Counted from the stretch's first letter, positions 18,060 to 27,849 are shown. The stretch is DNA of 58,295 nt from Bryobacterales bacterium (GCA_016789755.1 JAEUQG010000065.1:1-58295); one strand, 5' to 3'. Program-made: numbers and translations. Notes: generated by a model not told the origin, from the letters alone.

Positions 18060-19088
18060 GTGAACCTGACGTTTCTCGCCACTTTGTTCGTGGCCAGTTC
18101 GTTCGTATGGGGCCAGCAGCCCGATCCACCGGGACAGGCGAAGGCCGCACCCGCCAAAAATGAGGCCTACCTGTTTGCGCACATGATCCATTCCAATTAC
18201 GGGCGGCTGTATTACACGGTCAGCCTGGATGGGCTGCACTGGAAGCAGCTCAATGGTGGGAAGCGGGTATTCGACGAGTATCGGGGGCATCCCGATATCG
18301 TGCGCGGGCCGGATGGCCGGTACTATATTGCGGGTAACCGCGGCGATTCGGCGCCCGACATCAATTTCTGGGTTTCGGAGGATTTGATCACCTGGACCAA
18401 GTTCGGCGACTTCACTCCCGACCTGAAGGCGACGCCCGGATATGGGCATGCCCTGCAGCGCATCGGCGCTCCGAAGATGTTCTATGATGCAGCCAGTAAC
18501 CAGTTCCTATTGACTTGGCACACTCCGCACCTGCAAGGCACGCGGGAGGACCCGGAGCGCTATTGGGCGAGCCAGCGGACCCTATATGTCACGTCGAAGG
18601 ATTTGAAAACGTTTTCCAGTCCCCCGAATCGGCTGTTTGCATGGGAAATGGCGACCATCGATGTGGTGGTGCGGCAGGCGGAGGGCCGCTACTGGGCGAT
18701 TATTAAAGACGAACGGTACCCGACGCTGGAGTGGACCACGGGAAAGACGATCCGTATCAGCACGGCGGCCAATCTGCTTGGGCCATACAGCGAGCCGGCA
18801 GCGCCGGTAAGCCCCAACTTCCATGAAGCGCCGATGTTGATTCCGTCGCCGGACGGAACGGCCTGGTATCTCTATTACGAGCAGTATCCGGGGGTCTCCT
18901 ACGGCCTGTCGGTGGCGGCGAGCTTGCGCGGGCCGTGGTTTAAGGTGTCCGGTTACACTTCCAACCCTTCCTGGAACAAGTACGACATGCCGCCGGCCGT
19001 GCGGCATGGATGCATGATTACGATCAGCCGCAAGCAATACGACGCGCTGGTGGCGGCGTTCGGTGAAGCGGCAAGCGCGGGGCGGTAG
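18060..19088 (+). CDS. Secreted GH43-like beta-propeller glycosidase
   Basis: 342 residues from the GTG at 18060, chosen because GAGGA lies four bases upstream and a signal peptide starts there. Five-bladed propeller features: YYTVSLDGLHWKQL, GHPDIVRGPDGRYYIAGN (candidate catalytic Asp in HPDIV), NFWVSEDLITWTKF, and FHEAPMLIPSPDGTAWYLYY (candidate acid Glu in HEAP). This fits GH43 and related arabinan/xylan-active families, but substrate cannot be assigned. First gene of a five-gene glycan-utilisation operon; the TonB receptor starts 49 bases after its stop. Confidence 0.8.
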   Translation: MNLTFLATLFVASSFVWGQQPDPPGQAKAAPAKNEAYLFAHMIHSNYGRLYYTVSLDGLHWKQLNGGKRVFDEYRGHPDIVRGPDGRYYIAGNRGDSAPDINFWVSEDLITWTKFGDFTPDLKATPGYGHALQRIGAPKMFYDAASNQFLLTWHTPHLQGTREDPERYWASQRTLYVTSKDLKTFSSPPNRLFAWEMATIDVVVRQAEGRYWAIIKDERYPTLEWTTGKTIRISTAANLLGPYSEPAAPVSPNFHEAPMLIPSPDGTAWYLYYEQYPGVSYGLSVAASLRGPWFKVSGYTSNPSWNKYDMPPAVRHGCMITISRKQYDALVAAFGEAASAGR

Positions 19089-19137
19089 GACGCCCTCCGC
19101 GGTTATGGATTCTTTCGAAACAAAGAGGTATTCCGTG

Positions 19138-22100
19138 ATGCAAATACCAAGATTGGCAACTATGCTGGCGCTAGTTTGCGCAGGTACGCTGGTGGCGCAG
19201 GACTTTCGCGCGAAGCTGACGGTAACCGTTCGCGACCCGACCGGCAGCGCGATTCCAGCCGTCGGGCTGGAGTTAAAGAACGTGAACACGGGGGAACTGT
19301 TTCCGGCGCAATCCAACGAGATTGGGATCTACACCTACCTGTTCCTGATTCCGGGCACGTACTCGCTGAAGGCGACGGCCTCGGGTTTCAAGCCCTTGCA
19401 GCGGGACAACATTGTCCTGCAGACCTTCCAGGCCTCGGGGTTGGAATTGACGATGGAAGTGGGTGGCGTAACCGATAGCGTGACAGTGACGAGCGAGGGG
19501 GCCCTACTCGATACGGAGTCGGCCAGCCGCGGCATTGTGGTGAGTTCGCAACTGGTGCGGGACTTGCCGGTGGTGAACAAGAATCCACTGATGCTGGGGC
19601 AATATATGCCGGGAGTCTATATGCGTCCCCTGGGCGTGTATACGCATCCCTGGACGCTGACGTCGCAGTTCATGATCAACGGCGGATTGACGGGTTTGAA
19701 CGAGTTTCAGGTGGACGGCGCGCCGAACAACGCCCGCTTCGGAGTAAACGTGTATGGCTACACTCCTCCGAACGAAACGGTGCAGGAGATGAGCATTCAG
19801 GCCAACAGTTACGACGCGCAGTACGGGCGCACCAGCGGTGGCGTAATCAACGTAACAACGAAGTCCGGCACGAACGAATTCCACGCCGATTTCTGGACGT
19901 ACCTGCAGCGGCCGGGTTGGAACGCGAACAGCTTCCAGAACAACGCTATCGGGGCGCAACGGACCAAGCAGCGGCAGAATCAATGGGGCTTGCAAGTGGC
20001 CGGGCCGATAGCCGGGTTGAAGCTGATTCCCGACAACGAGAAGTTCAAAATTTTCTACCTCTTTTCGTTCGACAAGTATCACACGGAACTGCCGAACCCG
20101 CTGAACCTGTCTTATCCGTCGATGGAGATGCGCAACGGCGATTTCAGCAAGCTGGTGAACGGGGCGGGCGCTCCGATCACGATCTTCGATCCGACAACGG
20201 GGCGCAACGACGCGGCGGGGAATTTCATTCGGGACCCGTTTCCCGGCAACGTGATTCCGGGCAACCGGATTAACCCGATTGCCAGGGCAGTAGGCCAGTT
20301 GATGCCCACGCCGGACACGGTGACTCCGGGAGTGCGGTATTCGACGCAGAACGTACGGCGGCCGAACAATCTGCACTACTGGGAGTTTTTCAACTGGATG
20401 GCGCGCATGGACTTCAACATCGGGTCGAAAAATCGGGTATTCGTGCGTCCGGCACGGATGCTTTTCGACGAGAAGAGCCTGTACAACGCGGTGGAAGGCC
20501 CTGGGAAGAACGGCGGCGTGTTCTCGCGCAGCAATTATGCGCTGCTGGTGGACTGGGTGAGCACGATCAGCCCGACGCTGGTTGCTAACCTGCGCGTGAA
20601 TGCATCCCAATACGGCGAGGGCTGGAACAGCGCGGAGAACAGAGGCTTCGATCTGACGAAGCTAGGCTTGTCGCAGACCTTCATCAATCAGGCTCCCGAT
20701 CCGGCGTTGTTCGGGCGATGGGAATGGTCGAGCTATACGGGGCTGGGGCAATCGGAGAATTGGAACAACACGAATACCTACAGCCTGCAGGGGAGTCTTT
20801 CGAAATTCCTAGGCAAACACAGTCTGCGCGCGGGTTTCGACGTACGGCAGACGAACTACCTGGATTACACGACCGGGAATCCGTTCTACTTCCTGTCAAA
20901 CGCCGGGTTCACGCGTCGGACCTGGAATCTGGCGGCAACAGAAACGGACAGCGGCGACGGGTTCGCGACGTTTCTGCTGGGCACGCCTTCATCGGGGAAT
21001 GTCGATTACCGGGTGCGTCCATGGTTCCGGTCCTGGTACGGCGCACCTTGGTTCCAGGATGACTGGAAGGTGAGCAAGCGGTTGACGGTGAACATGGGAC
21101 TGCGATGGGATTTGAATCTGCCGGTTACGGAAAAGTACAACCGGATGAACATCGGATTCAACCGTACAGCGGCTAATCCGATTGCGCAGTCGATTCCGGC
21201 GGCGATGCTGGCGCAGTATCCGTCCTTCCGTAATTTGACGGGCGCGATTGAATTCGCAGGAGTAAACGGGAACCGGCGCGGAGCAACCATTCGCGACGGC
21301 AACAACTTCCAGCCGCGGGTAGGCGCCGCCTATCAGATCACGCCGAAACTGGTCGCGCGTGGCGGCTACGGCCTGTACTTCACGAACTTCCAGGGCAATA
21401 ACATGATGCAGACCCTGGGCTTTTCCAATACGACGGACATCATCAGTTCGCTCGACGGCGGGCGAACGGCGGTGAGCAACCTGCTAAATAACCCGTTCCC
21501 CGGAGGTGTGCAGTTGCCGCCGGGATCTTCGCTCGGCGCAATGACGTACCTGGGACGCAGTTTCACGCAGTACAACCCCGAGTACATGCTGCCTTATGTG
21601 CACCAATTCTCCTTCGGGTTCCAGTATCAGGTGAAGAAGAATTCGGTGATCGACGTATCGTACGTGGGCAGCAGGACGAGGAACTATGCGGCACAGTTCG
21701 ACCGCAACCTGCCCTCGTGGGATTTCGCCAGGACCTGCGACGTACGGGAAGGCGGCAACCGGACGCAGTGCGATGCACTGGCGCCGAATCCGTTCCAGAA
21801 CGTAACGGGGCTGAACGGCACGCGGCTGTTCTCTTCGGCGCAACTGGCGCGATGGGATCTGAACAGGCCGTTCCCGCAGTTCGATGGCGCGATTACGGAA
21901 GCAGGTCAGAACCTCGGCAAGCTCTGGTATAACGCGCTGCAACTCAATTTCACGCAGCGCTTCACGCACGGACTGGTATTGAATGCGAGCTATGTGCGGT
22001 CGCGGCAGATTGAGCAATGGGGTTGGATGGACGAATACCGCCGCATTCCACAGAGCTTCCCCTATGGGGTGGATCATCCGCATGTGTTCAAAGTGGCCGG

Positions 22101-22707
22101 CGCGTACGATCTGCCTGTCGGCAAGGGACGGGCGTATCTGTCGCAGGCGCCGAAAGTAGTGGATCTCCTCCTGGGCGGATGGCAAGTGGCCCCGGCGGTG
22201 TTCATCCAGAACAGCGAACGGGCCGACTATCCAGCGAACGCACAGAGGTTGCGGGATGTGCGGGCAACGGACATCAATTGGGACGCGTACGAAGTACGCG
22301 GTTGGAACAAGTGCGTGCTGAGCGTGGATAACAACGGGCGCACCACTCCCATGTCCTATAGCGTGCAGCGATTCGGTTGCAGCGCGACGGACTTTTCGCA
22401 ATACGACTGGATCGTGTACCCGATTCTTGCCGGGCAACGGCTGTCGCCGGCGGGCGCGGGCGACCTGCGGATGAAGCCCTACATCAACACCGACTTGGCG
22501 ATGACGAAGACATTCGCGGTGACTGAGCGGCTGAAGTTCCAGTTCCGCGCCGAAGCAGCGAACGTAATGAACCACTTCAACCTGCTGACGGCGCGGTTCA
22601 ATACAAACCCGAATGATCCGAACTTCGGCTCGGTGTTTCCAGCATCCACGCCGGGGCTCGATTGCCCGCCCCGCGTGTTGACACTGGGGATCAAGGCGAG
22701 ATGGTAG
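19138..22707 (+). CDS. Oar-like TonB-dependent outer-membrane receptor with carboxypeptidase-regulatory-like N-terminal domain
   Basis: 1189 residues. The signal peptide (MQIPRLATMLALVCAGTLVAQ) supports the start at 19138, which has AGAGGT nine bases upstream. Residues ~25-110 are a carboxypeptidase-regulatory-like beta-sandwich (LTVTVRDPTGSAIPAVGLEL), followed by a plug domain (GRTSGGVINVTTKSGTNEFH is typical) and a 22-stranded barrel ending in a C-terminal beta strand. These receptors bring oligosaccharides or other large ligands across the outer membrane. No SusD homologue is adjacent, as usual for Acidobacteriota. Its stop overlaps the next start by seven bases. Confidence 0.93.
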   Translation: MQIPRLATMLALVCAGTLVAQDFRAKLTVTVRDPTGSAIPAVGLELKNVNTGELFPAQSNEIGIYTYLFLIPGTYSLKATASGFKPLQRDNIVLQTFQASGLELTMEVGGVTDSVTVTSEGALLDTESASRGIVVSSQLVRDLPVVNKNPLMLGQYMPGVYMRPLGVYTHPWTLTSQFMINGGLTGLNEFQVDGAPNNARFGVNVYGYTPPNETVQEMSIQANSYDAQYGRTSGGVINVTTKSGTNEFHADFWTYLQRPGWNANSFQNNAIGAQRTKQRQNQWGLQVAGPIAGLKLIPDNEKFKIFYLFSFDKYHTELPNPLNLSYPSMEMRNGDFSKLVNGAGAPITIFDPTTGRNDAAGNFIRDPFPGNVIPGNRINPIARAVGQLMPTPDTVTPGVRYSTQNVRRPNNLHYWEFFNWMARMDFNIGSKNRVFVRPARMLFDEKSLYNAVEGPGKNGGVFSRSNYALLVDWVSTISPTLVANLRVNASQYGEGWNSAENRGFDLTKLGLSQTFINQAPDPALFGRWEWSSYTGLGQSENWNNTNTYSLQGSLSKFLGKHSLRAGFDVRQTNYLDYTTGNPFYFLSNAGFTRRTWNLAATETDSGDGFATFLLGTPSSGNVDYRVRPWFRSWYGAPWFQDDWKVSKRLTVNMGLRWDLNLPVTEKYNRMNIGFNRTAANPIAQSIPAAMLAQYPSFRNLTGAIEFAGVNGNRRGATIRDGNNFQPRVGAAYQITPKLVARGGYGLYFTNFQGNNMMQTLGFSNTTDIISSLDGGRTAVSNLLNNPFPGGVQLPPGSSLGAMTYLGRSFTQYNPEYMLPYVHQFSFGFQYQVKKNSVIDVSYVGSRTRNYAAQFDRNLPSWDFARTCDVREGGNRTQCDALAPNPFQNVTGLNGTRLFSSAQLARWDLNRPFPQFDGAITEAGQNLGKLWYNALQLNFTQRFTHGLVLNASYVRSRQIEQWGWMDEYRRIPQSFPYGVDHPHVFKVAGAYDLPVGKGRAYLSQAPKVVDLLLGGWQVAPAVFIQNSERADYPANAQRLRDVRATDINWDAYEVRGWNKCVLSVDNNGRTTPMSYSVQRFGCSATDFSQYDWIVYPILAGQRLSPAGAGDLRMKPYINTDLAMTKTFAVTERLKFQFRAEAANVMNHFNLLTARFNTNPNDPNFGSVFPASTPGLDCPPRVLTLGIKARW

Positions 22708-23822
22708 GCAAGGCGGCAGTTCTGCTGCTATCGGCGGCGGCTATTGCGGCTGCCGCCGATCACCGCTCGGCGCGAATCCAGTGGGACTCCTCTACCCTGA
22801 CACTGATTCAGCGCAACGGCCTTTATGGACGGATGGCGCGGTTGCCGGATCAGAATCTGCTGGCGATCTATGAGAGAGCAGCGCGAGTCTACACTCGCCT
22901 GAGCCGCGATGAGGGCCGGACATGGGAGGGCGAACGTTCTGTGGCTTCCTTCGAGTTCGGCACGGCGGCCAATCCTGAAATTGCGGTGCTAAGCAGCGGT
23001 TGGCTGCTTGCGGCCTACAATGAGAGGCCGAACGATGGAGCGCACCGGTTTGCCATCAAGGTGTTAACAAGCATAAATAACGGCGAAAGCTGGAGCGAGC
23101 CGCGCCTAATCTACCAGGCTGGCGCGGACAACGGCACAGGATGTTGGGAACCGATCTTCCTCGTTCTGCCCTGGGGCGAGGTTCAGATTTACTTCGCCAA
23201 CGAGTATCCCTATCCGGATACGAATGAGCAGGAGATCACAATGTTGCGGTCCTTCGATCAGGGGGAGACGTGGAGTGAGCCGGTGCGGGTGAGCCGGCGC
23301 GATGGGCGGCGCGACGGGATGCCCGTGCCGGTGCTGCTCGACTGGCCGCACGGAATCGCCGTTGCGATCGAAGACAACGGATTGTCGGGCACGTTCAAAC
23401 CGGTGATTGTGAAGACGGCGGCAGAAGATAACTGGCAATCGGGGCATGTCGGCGGGGATAGCGAGCGGCGCTGGTCCGCGCTGGAGATCCCTTTGGTGGC
23501 CGGCGTGTATGGTGGTGCGCCGTACCTGCGGCAGTTTCCGGGCGGGGAGACGGTGCTTTCCATTCAGAGCGGCGAGGGGCGGGCGCGGGCGAATACGCTC
23601 GACTTCAGCCGCATGGCAGTGTATGTCGGCGACCGGGAAGCCCGGAACTTCACTAACCGGTCGTTCCCGTTCGATGTGGCGGAGAACGCCAGCGGTTTGT
23701 GGAACTCGCTGTTCATCAAGAATGCGACCACGGTGACCGCCATCAGCGGCACCACGGTGAACGGAATACGCGGACTGTGGGCCATCGACGGGCTGCTTGC
23801 CTACGAGGAGAAGGAACCATGA
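22701..23822 (+). CDS. Sialidase/BNR-repeat family exoenzyme
   Basis: 373 residues from the ATG at 22701, which lies inside the end of the receptor gene (coupled). A signal peptide is followed by a six-bladed sialidase-type propeller with Asp boxes: SRDEGRTW, SINNGESW and SFDQGETW. Catalytic Arg residues cannot be fixed by eye, and many family members act on other sugars such as rhamnose-glucuronate or KDO linkages, so true sialidase activity is not claimed. Operon position points to a side-chain-removing glycosidase. Confidence 0.82.
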   Translation: MVGKAAVLLLSAAAIAAAADHRSARIQWDSSTLTLIQRNGLYGRMARLPDQNLLAIYERAARVYTRLSRDEGRTWEGERSVASFEFGTAANPEIAVLSSGWLLAAYNERPNDGAHRFAIKVLTSINNGESWSEPRLIYQAGADNGTGCWEPIFLVLPWGEVQIYFANEYPYPDTNEQEITMLRSFDQGETWSEPVRVSRRDGRRDGMPVPVLLDWPHGIAVAIEDNGLSGTFKPVIVKTAAEDNWQSGHVGGDSERRWSALEIPLVAGVYGGAPYLRQFPGGETVLSIQSGEGRARANTLDFSRMAVYVGDREARNFTNRSFPFDVAENASGLWNSLFIKNATTVTAISGTTVNGIRGLWAIDGLLAYEEKEP

Positions 23823-25306
23823 AGTGGTTGGCCACGCTGCTCTGCGTTGCCGCATTCGGGCAACCAGCCAAGTTGCGCTATGTGAATCCGCTGTCGATTG
23901 AAGACACCAGAAGCATCGCCGATCCGACGGCCATGAAGTTTGGCGGAAAGTACTACCTGTTTCTGAGCGGCGGCGTGTTGTGGACATCGGACGATCTGGT
24001 CCATTGGAAGCATGAGCCGGTGAGCCTGCCTCCGCCGCGGCGCGCCACGGCTCCCCATGCGTTTGCCTACCAGGGGAACGTGTATCTGACGGGAAATGAT
24101 GTCGGGCTGTATCGCGCCAAGGAACCGAAGGGGCCGTACGAATATGTCGGCGACTTTAAGGACGAGAAAGGCAACAAGATCCTGCTGTTCGACACGATGA
24201 TTTTCGTCGATGACGATGAACGGGTGTACTGCTATTATTCGGGCCGCCACGCCAACGGCATTTACGGCGTGGAATTGGACGGCAAGGATCTGACGAAATT
24301 CGCCGGCGCACCAAAGCGATTGTGGACGTTTGAGAAAGCGCACGTGTGGGAGCGCTATGGCGATCACAACGAAGGGACAGAACTGAGCTGGATTGAAGCG
24401 CCGTGGATGACGAAGCGCAAGGGAACCTATTATCTGCAGTATTCTGCGCCGGGGACGGAATGGAAGACCTATGCGGTGGGGGTCTACACCGGCAAGAAGC
24501 CGCTGGGGCCTTTCGTCTATGCGCAGCGCAATCCGATTCTGGTGCATAAGAACGGTTTGATCAACGGCACCGGCCATCACAGCGTGGTGGAAGGGCCGGA
24601 TGGTAAACTGTGGGCGTTCTACACGATTCTGTACCGTAACTGGAGTGTGTTTGACCGCAGAGTGGGAATGGATCCGGTGGGCTTCGATGCGCGGGGAAAC
24701 ATGTATGTGGACGGGCCGAGCGAAACCCCGCAGTACGGACCGGGAGCGGCGGCCAGGCCGTGGCTCGACAACGATAGCGGTTCAATCGCGATTTCGGTGA
24801 ACCGGTACACATGGTCGGCAAGCAGCCAGCGGCCGGGGCGGGACGCGATGTACGCGTTCGACAACAACGTGCGCACATGGTGGGAGCCGGAAGACGACGA
24901 CGCACAGCCGTCGCTGGTCCTCGATCTGGGCTGCCGCAATCCGTCCGACGCCAACCAGGAGTTCGATGTGGATTCGGTGCGGTTGATGTTCGACAACGCG
25001 CCAAGGCCGGGCGCGAAGGATCTGCGGATGGAAGGCCACGGACGCTGGTACGGCGACTCAGCACGCGCGGCTGTGGGCGCCTATCGGTACAAAGTTGAGC
25101 TTTCCCTCGACAATAAGGTATTTCAGACGGTTGCGGATCAGACGGCCAATAGCCGGGCGAACAATGTGACGTTCGATGAGTTTGCCCCGCGGCAGGCCCG
25201 CTATGTGAGGCTGACGGTGACGGGGCGTCCGAAAGGCGGTCCGATGGGCGTGCTGGAGTTTACAGTCTTCGGCAAATCGCACGAGACAAACAGGAGAAGC
25301 GAATGA
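23819..25306 (+). CDS. GH43-family glycosidase with C-terminal discoidin (F5/8 type C)-like domain
   Basis: 495 residues; start MKWLATLLCVAAFG fits a signal peptide and overlaps the preceding stop as ATGA, with GAGGAGAAGG upstream. The catalytic propeller holds IADPTAMKFGGKYYLFLSGG (Asp base), DTMIFVDDDERVYCYYSG (the pKa-modulating Asp region) and SWIEAPWMTKRKGTYYLQYS (Glu acid). The last ~150 residues resemble a galactose-binding discoidin module (YAFDNNVRTWWEPEDDDAQP, then ARYVRLTVTG). Likely an arabinofuranosidase, xylosidase or galactosidase acting on a hemicellulose-type glycan (inference). Confidence 0.87.
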   Translation: MKWLATLLCVAAFGQPAKLRYVNPLSIEDTRSIADPTAMKFGGKYYLFLSGGVLWTSDDLVHWKHEPVSLPPPRRATAPHAFAYQGNVYLTGNDVGLYRAKEPKGPYEYVGDFKDEKGNKILLFDTMIFVDDDERVYCYYSGRHANGIYGVELDGKDLTKFAGAPKRLWTFEKAHVWERYGDHNEGTELSWIEAPWMTKRKGTYYLQYSAPGTEWKTYAVGVYTGKKPLGPFVYAQRNPILVHKNGLINGTGHHSVVEGPDGKLWAFYTILYRNWSVFDRRVGMDPVGFDARGNMYVDGPSETPQYGPGAAARPWLDNDSGSIAISVNRYTWSASSQRPGRDAMYAFDNNVRTWWEPEDDDAQPSLVLDLGCRNPSDANQEFDVDSVRLMFDNAPRPGAKDLRMEGHGRWYGDSARAAVGAYRYKVELSLDNKVFQTVADQTANSRANNVTFDEFAPRQARYVRLTVTGRPKGGPMGVLEFTVFGKSHETNRRSE

Positions 25307-26433
25307 TGGGACGGATACTGTGGACGGCGTTGCTGGCGGCCGCGCTGGCGCCCTGCCAGGTTGCACGGTGGGACGCGGCCAAGGCGAAAGCCTGGTATGC
25401 GGCACAGCCGTGGCTGGTGGGAGGCAATTACACTCCGGCGAGCGCCATCAATCAGTTGGAGATGTGGCAGGCGGATACTTTCGACGCCAAGCGAATCGAC
25501 CTGGAGCTGGGCTGGGCGGCGGGCATCGGCATGAATACGATGCGCGTATTTCTGCACGATTTGCTGTGGCAGCAGGATGCCGCGGGTTTCCGCAAGCGCA
25601 TCGACACCTTTCTCTCGATCGCTGGGAAACATGGCATCAGGCCGATGTTCGTGTTGTTCGATTCGGTATGGGATCCGGCGCCGCAGTTGGGCAAACAACG
25701 TGCGCCGAAGCCGGGGGTGCACAACTCGGGCTGGGTACAGGGACCAGGAGCGAAGGCATTGAGCGATCCGGCCCAGGAGGCGCGGCTGGAGTCCTATGTG
25801 AAGGGCGTGGTGGGCGCCTTTGCCAACGACCGGCGCGTGCTGGCATGGGATGTGTGGAATGAGCCGGATAACATGAATGGCTCCTCGTACCGCAAACTGG
25901 AACCGGAAAACAAGATTGCGATGGTGAACGCACTGCTGCCGAAGGTGTTTGTGTGGGCGCGGGTGGCGAAGGCTTCGCAGCCGCTGACCAGCGGCGTGTG
26001 GCAGGGGGAATGGGGATCGGATGACAAGCTCTCGGCTACGGACCGTATCCTGTTGGAACAATCCGACGTGATCTCATTTCATGACTACAACGACGGGGCG
26101 ATGTTCGAGAGGCGGGTGAAGGCGCTGCTGCGCTTCGGCCGGCCGGTGCTGTGCACGGAGTACATGGCTCGCGGGAACAGGAGCACGTTCCAGGGCTCGC
26201 TGCCCATCGGCTTGCAGTACGGCGTGGCGATGTATAACTGGGGTCTGGTGGAAGGCAAGACGCAAACGCATCTGCCCTGGGATAGCTGGAAGCAGCCCTA
26301 CATCAATGGCCGGGAGCCGGCGGTTTGGTTCCATGAGGTGTTCCGTATCGATGGCAAACCGTACCGGCAGGAGGAGGTACAGTTGATCAAGAAGTTGATT
26401 TCGGAATCGAAAGCCAGGAAGGTGGCCCGCTAG
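25303..26433 (+). CDS. Cellulase-family (GH5-like, clan A) glycoside hydrolase
   Basis: 376 residues with a signal peptide. A TIM-barrel of clan GH-A is indicated by GMNTMRVFLHDLLW, the acid/base motif WDVWNEPDN, SFHDYND, and the nucleophile motif LCTEYMARG. Proteins like this are often labelled 1,4-beta-xylanase, but the specificity is not proven. The ATG overlaps the previous TGA as ATGA, so this is the last, translationally coupled gene of the operon. Confidence 0.87.
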   Translation: MMGRILWTALLAAALAPCQVARWDAAKAKAWYAAQPWLVGGNYTPASAINQLEMWQADTFDAKRIDLELGWAAGIGMNTMRVFLHDLLWQQDAAGFRKRIDTFLSIAGKHGIRPMFVLFDSVWDPAPQLGKQRAPKPGVHNSGWVQGPGAKALSDPAQEARLESYVKGVVGAFANDRRVLAWDVWNEPDNMNGSSYRKLEPENKIAMVNALLPKVFVWARVAKASQPLTSGVWQGEWGSDDKLSATDRILLEQSDVISFHDYNDGAMFERRVKALLRFGRPVLCTEYMARGNRSTFQGSLPIGLQYGVAMYNWGLVEGKTQTHLPWDSWKQPYINGREPAVWFHEVFRIDGKPYRQEEVQLIKKLISESKARKVAR

Positions 26434-26453
26434 GGGAGACCCGCCTGGGGAGG

Positions 26454-27197
26454 TCAGATCCCCGCATACCAGGAGTAGCCATACTCCGGCCCGGGCGAGC
26501 CAAGGCCTTTGCCGAACTTGCGGAGATCATCCGTTGCGATGATCCGCGCCAGGTATTTTACGCTTTTGTATCCAATCTGCCTGGGAACGCGCATACGCAG
26601 AGGACCGCCATGGGCGGAGGGCAGTTCGGAGCCGTTCATGGAGTGGGCCACCAGCGTCTGCGGATGCATGGCGTCGTCCAAATCGAGGCTGTCCCACCAG
26701 CCTTGCTCCATCGATTCGTAAACGATGAACTTTGTTTCGGCGCGCATACCGGCGTCGCCCAGCAACCCGGCCAGTTCGACACCAGCCCATTCTGCGATGA
26801 ACGACCAGCCCTCCTCGCAGATCATCTGCGTCGCCTGGCTGCGGACCGGCAGTTGCCTTAGCTGGTCGAGCGAGTATTCACGGGGACGAGTGACCGAGCC
26901 TTCGATGCGCAGGCGCCAGGCGCGAAAGCCGTCCTTCGCCATTTGGTCATAGGCGTCGTTCCGGAATTGGGTTGGATTGGCGAACGGCTTCGGTGAAATG
27001 GCCGCCCGCGGGTATTCGCGGGCCATCGCCCCCCGGGTGAGCAGCCGCTGGGCAGCATAGGTGAGCGTTGCACCGGGTCCGTAGATGCCTCCATGGTCGG
27101 GAGGGATCAGCCCTTTGTGGGCGGCAAGCTTCAGGCTCACGGCTCCGGCGGCGCTGGCGGCAAGTCCGGTCATCATCCATTTGCGTCTCGATGGCAT
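26454..27197 (-). CDS. Tat-exported molybdopterin-dependent oxidoreductase (sulfite-oxidase/MsrP-like)
   Basis: 247 residues. A twin-arginine signal (PSRRKWMMTG) precedes a single SUOX-type molybdopterin domain with the Mo-ligand Cys127 in MICEEGWS, then PSAHGGPLRMRVPRQIGYKSVKYL. It lacks the C-terminal dimerisation domain of plant and animal sulfite oxidases, as MsrP/YedY does. MsrP repairs oxidised periplasmic methionines, but this branch is only related and could act on another substrate. Start has GGAGG seven bases upstream; the cytochrome b gene ends one base before the ATG. Confidence 0.85.
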   Translation of the reverse strand: MPSRRKWMMTGLAASAAGAVSLKLAAHKGLIPPDHGGIYGPGATLTYAAQRLLTRGAMAREYPRAAISPKPFANPTQFRNDAYDQMAKDGFRAWRLRIEGSVTRPREYSLDQLRQLPVRSQATQMICEEGWSFIAEWAGVELAGLLGDAGMRAETKFIVYESMEQGWWDSLDLDDAMHPQTLVAHSMNGSELPSAHGGPLRMRVPRQIGYKSVKYLARIIATDDLRKFGKGLGSPGPEYGYSWYAGI

Positions 27198-27198
27198 T

Positions 27199-27810
27199 CT
27201 AGCGGCCCTCCTCCGGGATGCGCCCGGTGATCATGGCCCCCGTCAGCTTGCGGAACCCGGCCCCGTAAACTTTGAGGACATGGACGGCGAGGAAAAGCAC
27301 CAGCCACAAGGTGACCAGAAAGTGCACGGTCCGCGCCGATTGCCGGCCCCCCCAGAACACATCCAACGGTACCGCCGCGGTCACCGCAGGCGACATCGCC
27401 AGCCCCGTCCAGATCATCAGCGGAAACAGCACGAACACCACGGCCAGATAGGTGAGCCGCTGCGGGCGCCGATACGTATTGTTGCGAAAATGCCCGGTAG
27501 CGAGTCCATGAATGACATAGAGCAGCCCGGTGAACCCGACAAGCCAGGCGGATTGGAAGTGCAGGGAGCGGCTCCAGCCGTTTTGGTCGGGCAGAACGAA
27601 GCCGTAGCCCGTCTTCACCGTTGCGCGGGAGGAAGGAATCGGCAATTGGAAAAGGGCGGCCGTATTCACGTTCCCGGTCTCGCCCCAATAAAATCTGGGA
27701 TGTGAGATCACTAGCTGGATGCCGCTCAGCAACAGGGTGAAGAAGCAGATTGTGGCGATCCAATGCGTGAGGCGAATCGTGGCGGTGTGCCTCAGGATAG
27801 GGTTTGCCAT
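27199..27810 (-). CDS. Cytochrome b561-type membrane subunit
   Basis: 203 residues from the ATG at 27810. Four to five transmembrane helices with paired heme-ligand histidines: IRLTHWIATICF in helix 1, LHFQSAWLVGF and LYVIHGL in the middle, TVHFLVTLWL and LAVHVLKVYG toward the end. It presumably passes quinol electrons to the molybdoenzyme encoded one base downstream, like MsrQ for MsrP although by a different heme-protein family. The start is six bases after TACCAT with no Shine-Dalgarno sequence. Confidence 0.87.
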   Translation of the reverse strand: MANPILRHTATIRLTHWIATICFFTLLLSGIQLVISHPRFYWGETGNVNTAALFQLPIPSSRATVKTGYGFVLPDQNGWSRSLHFQSAWLVGFTGLLYVIHGLATGHFRNNTYRRPQRLTYLAVVFVLFPLMIWTGLAMSPAVTAAVPLDVFWGGRQSARTVHFLVTLWLVLFLAVHVLKVYGAGFRKLTGAMITGRIPEEGR

Positions 27811-27816
27811 TTCGGG

Positions 27817-27822
27817 ATGGTA
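27817..27822 (-). promoter_or_regulatory. Candidate leaderless -10 box (TACCAT) for cytochrome b gene
   Basis: TACCAT is six bases before the ATG at 27810 on the minus strand; CCCGAA between them is not a ribosome site. Confidence 0.4.
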
Positions 27823-27849
27823 GCACGATTGTTTCCGCCCGGCACGCAC

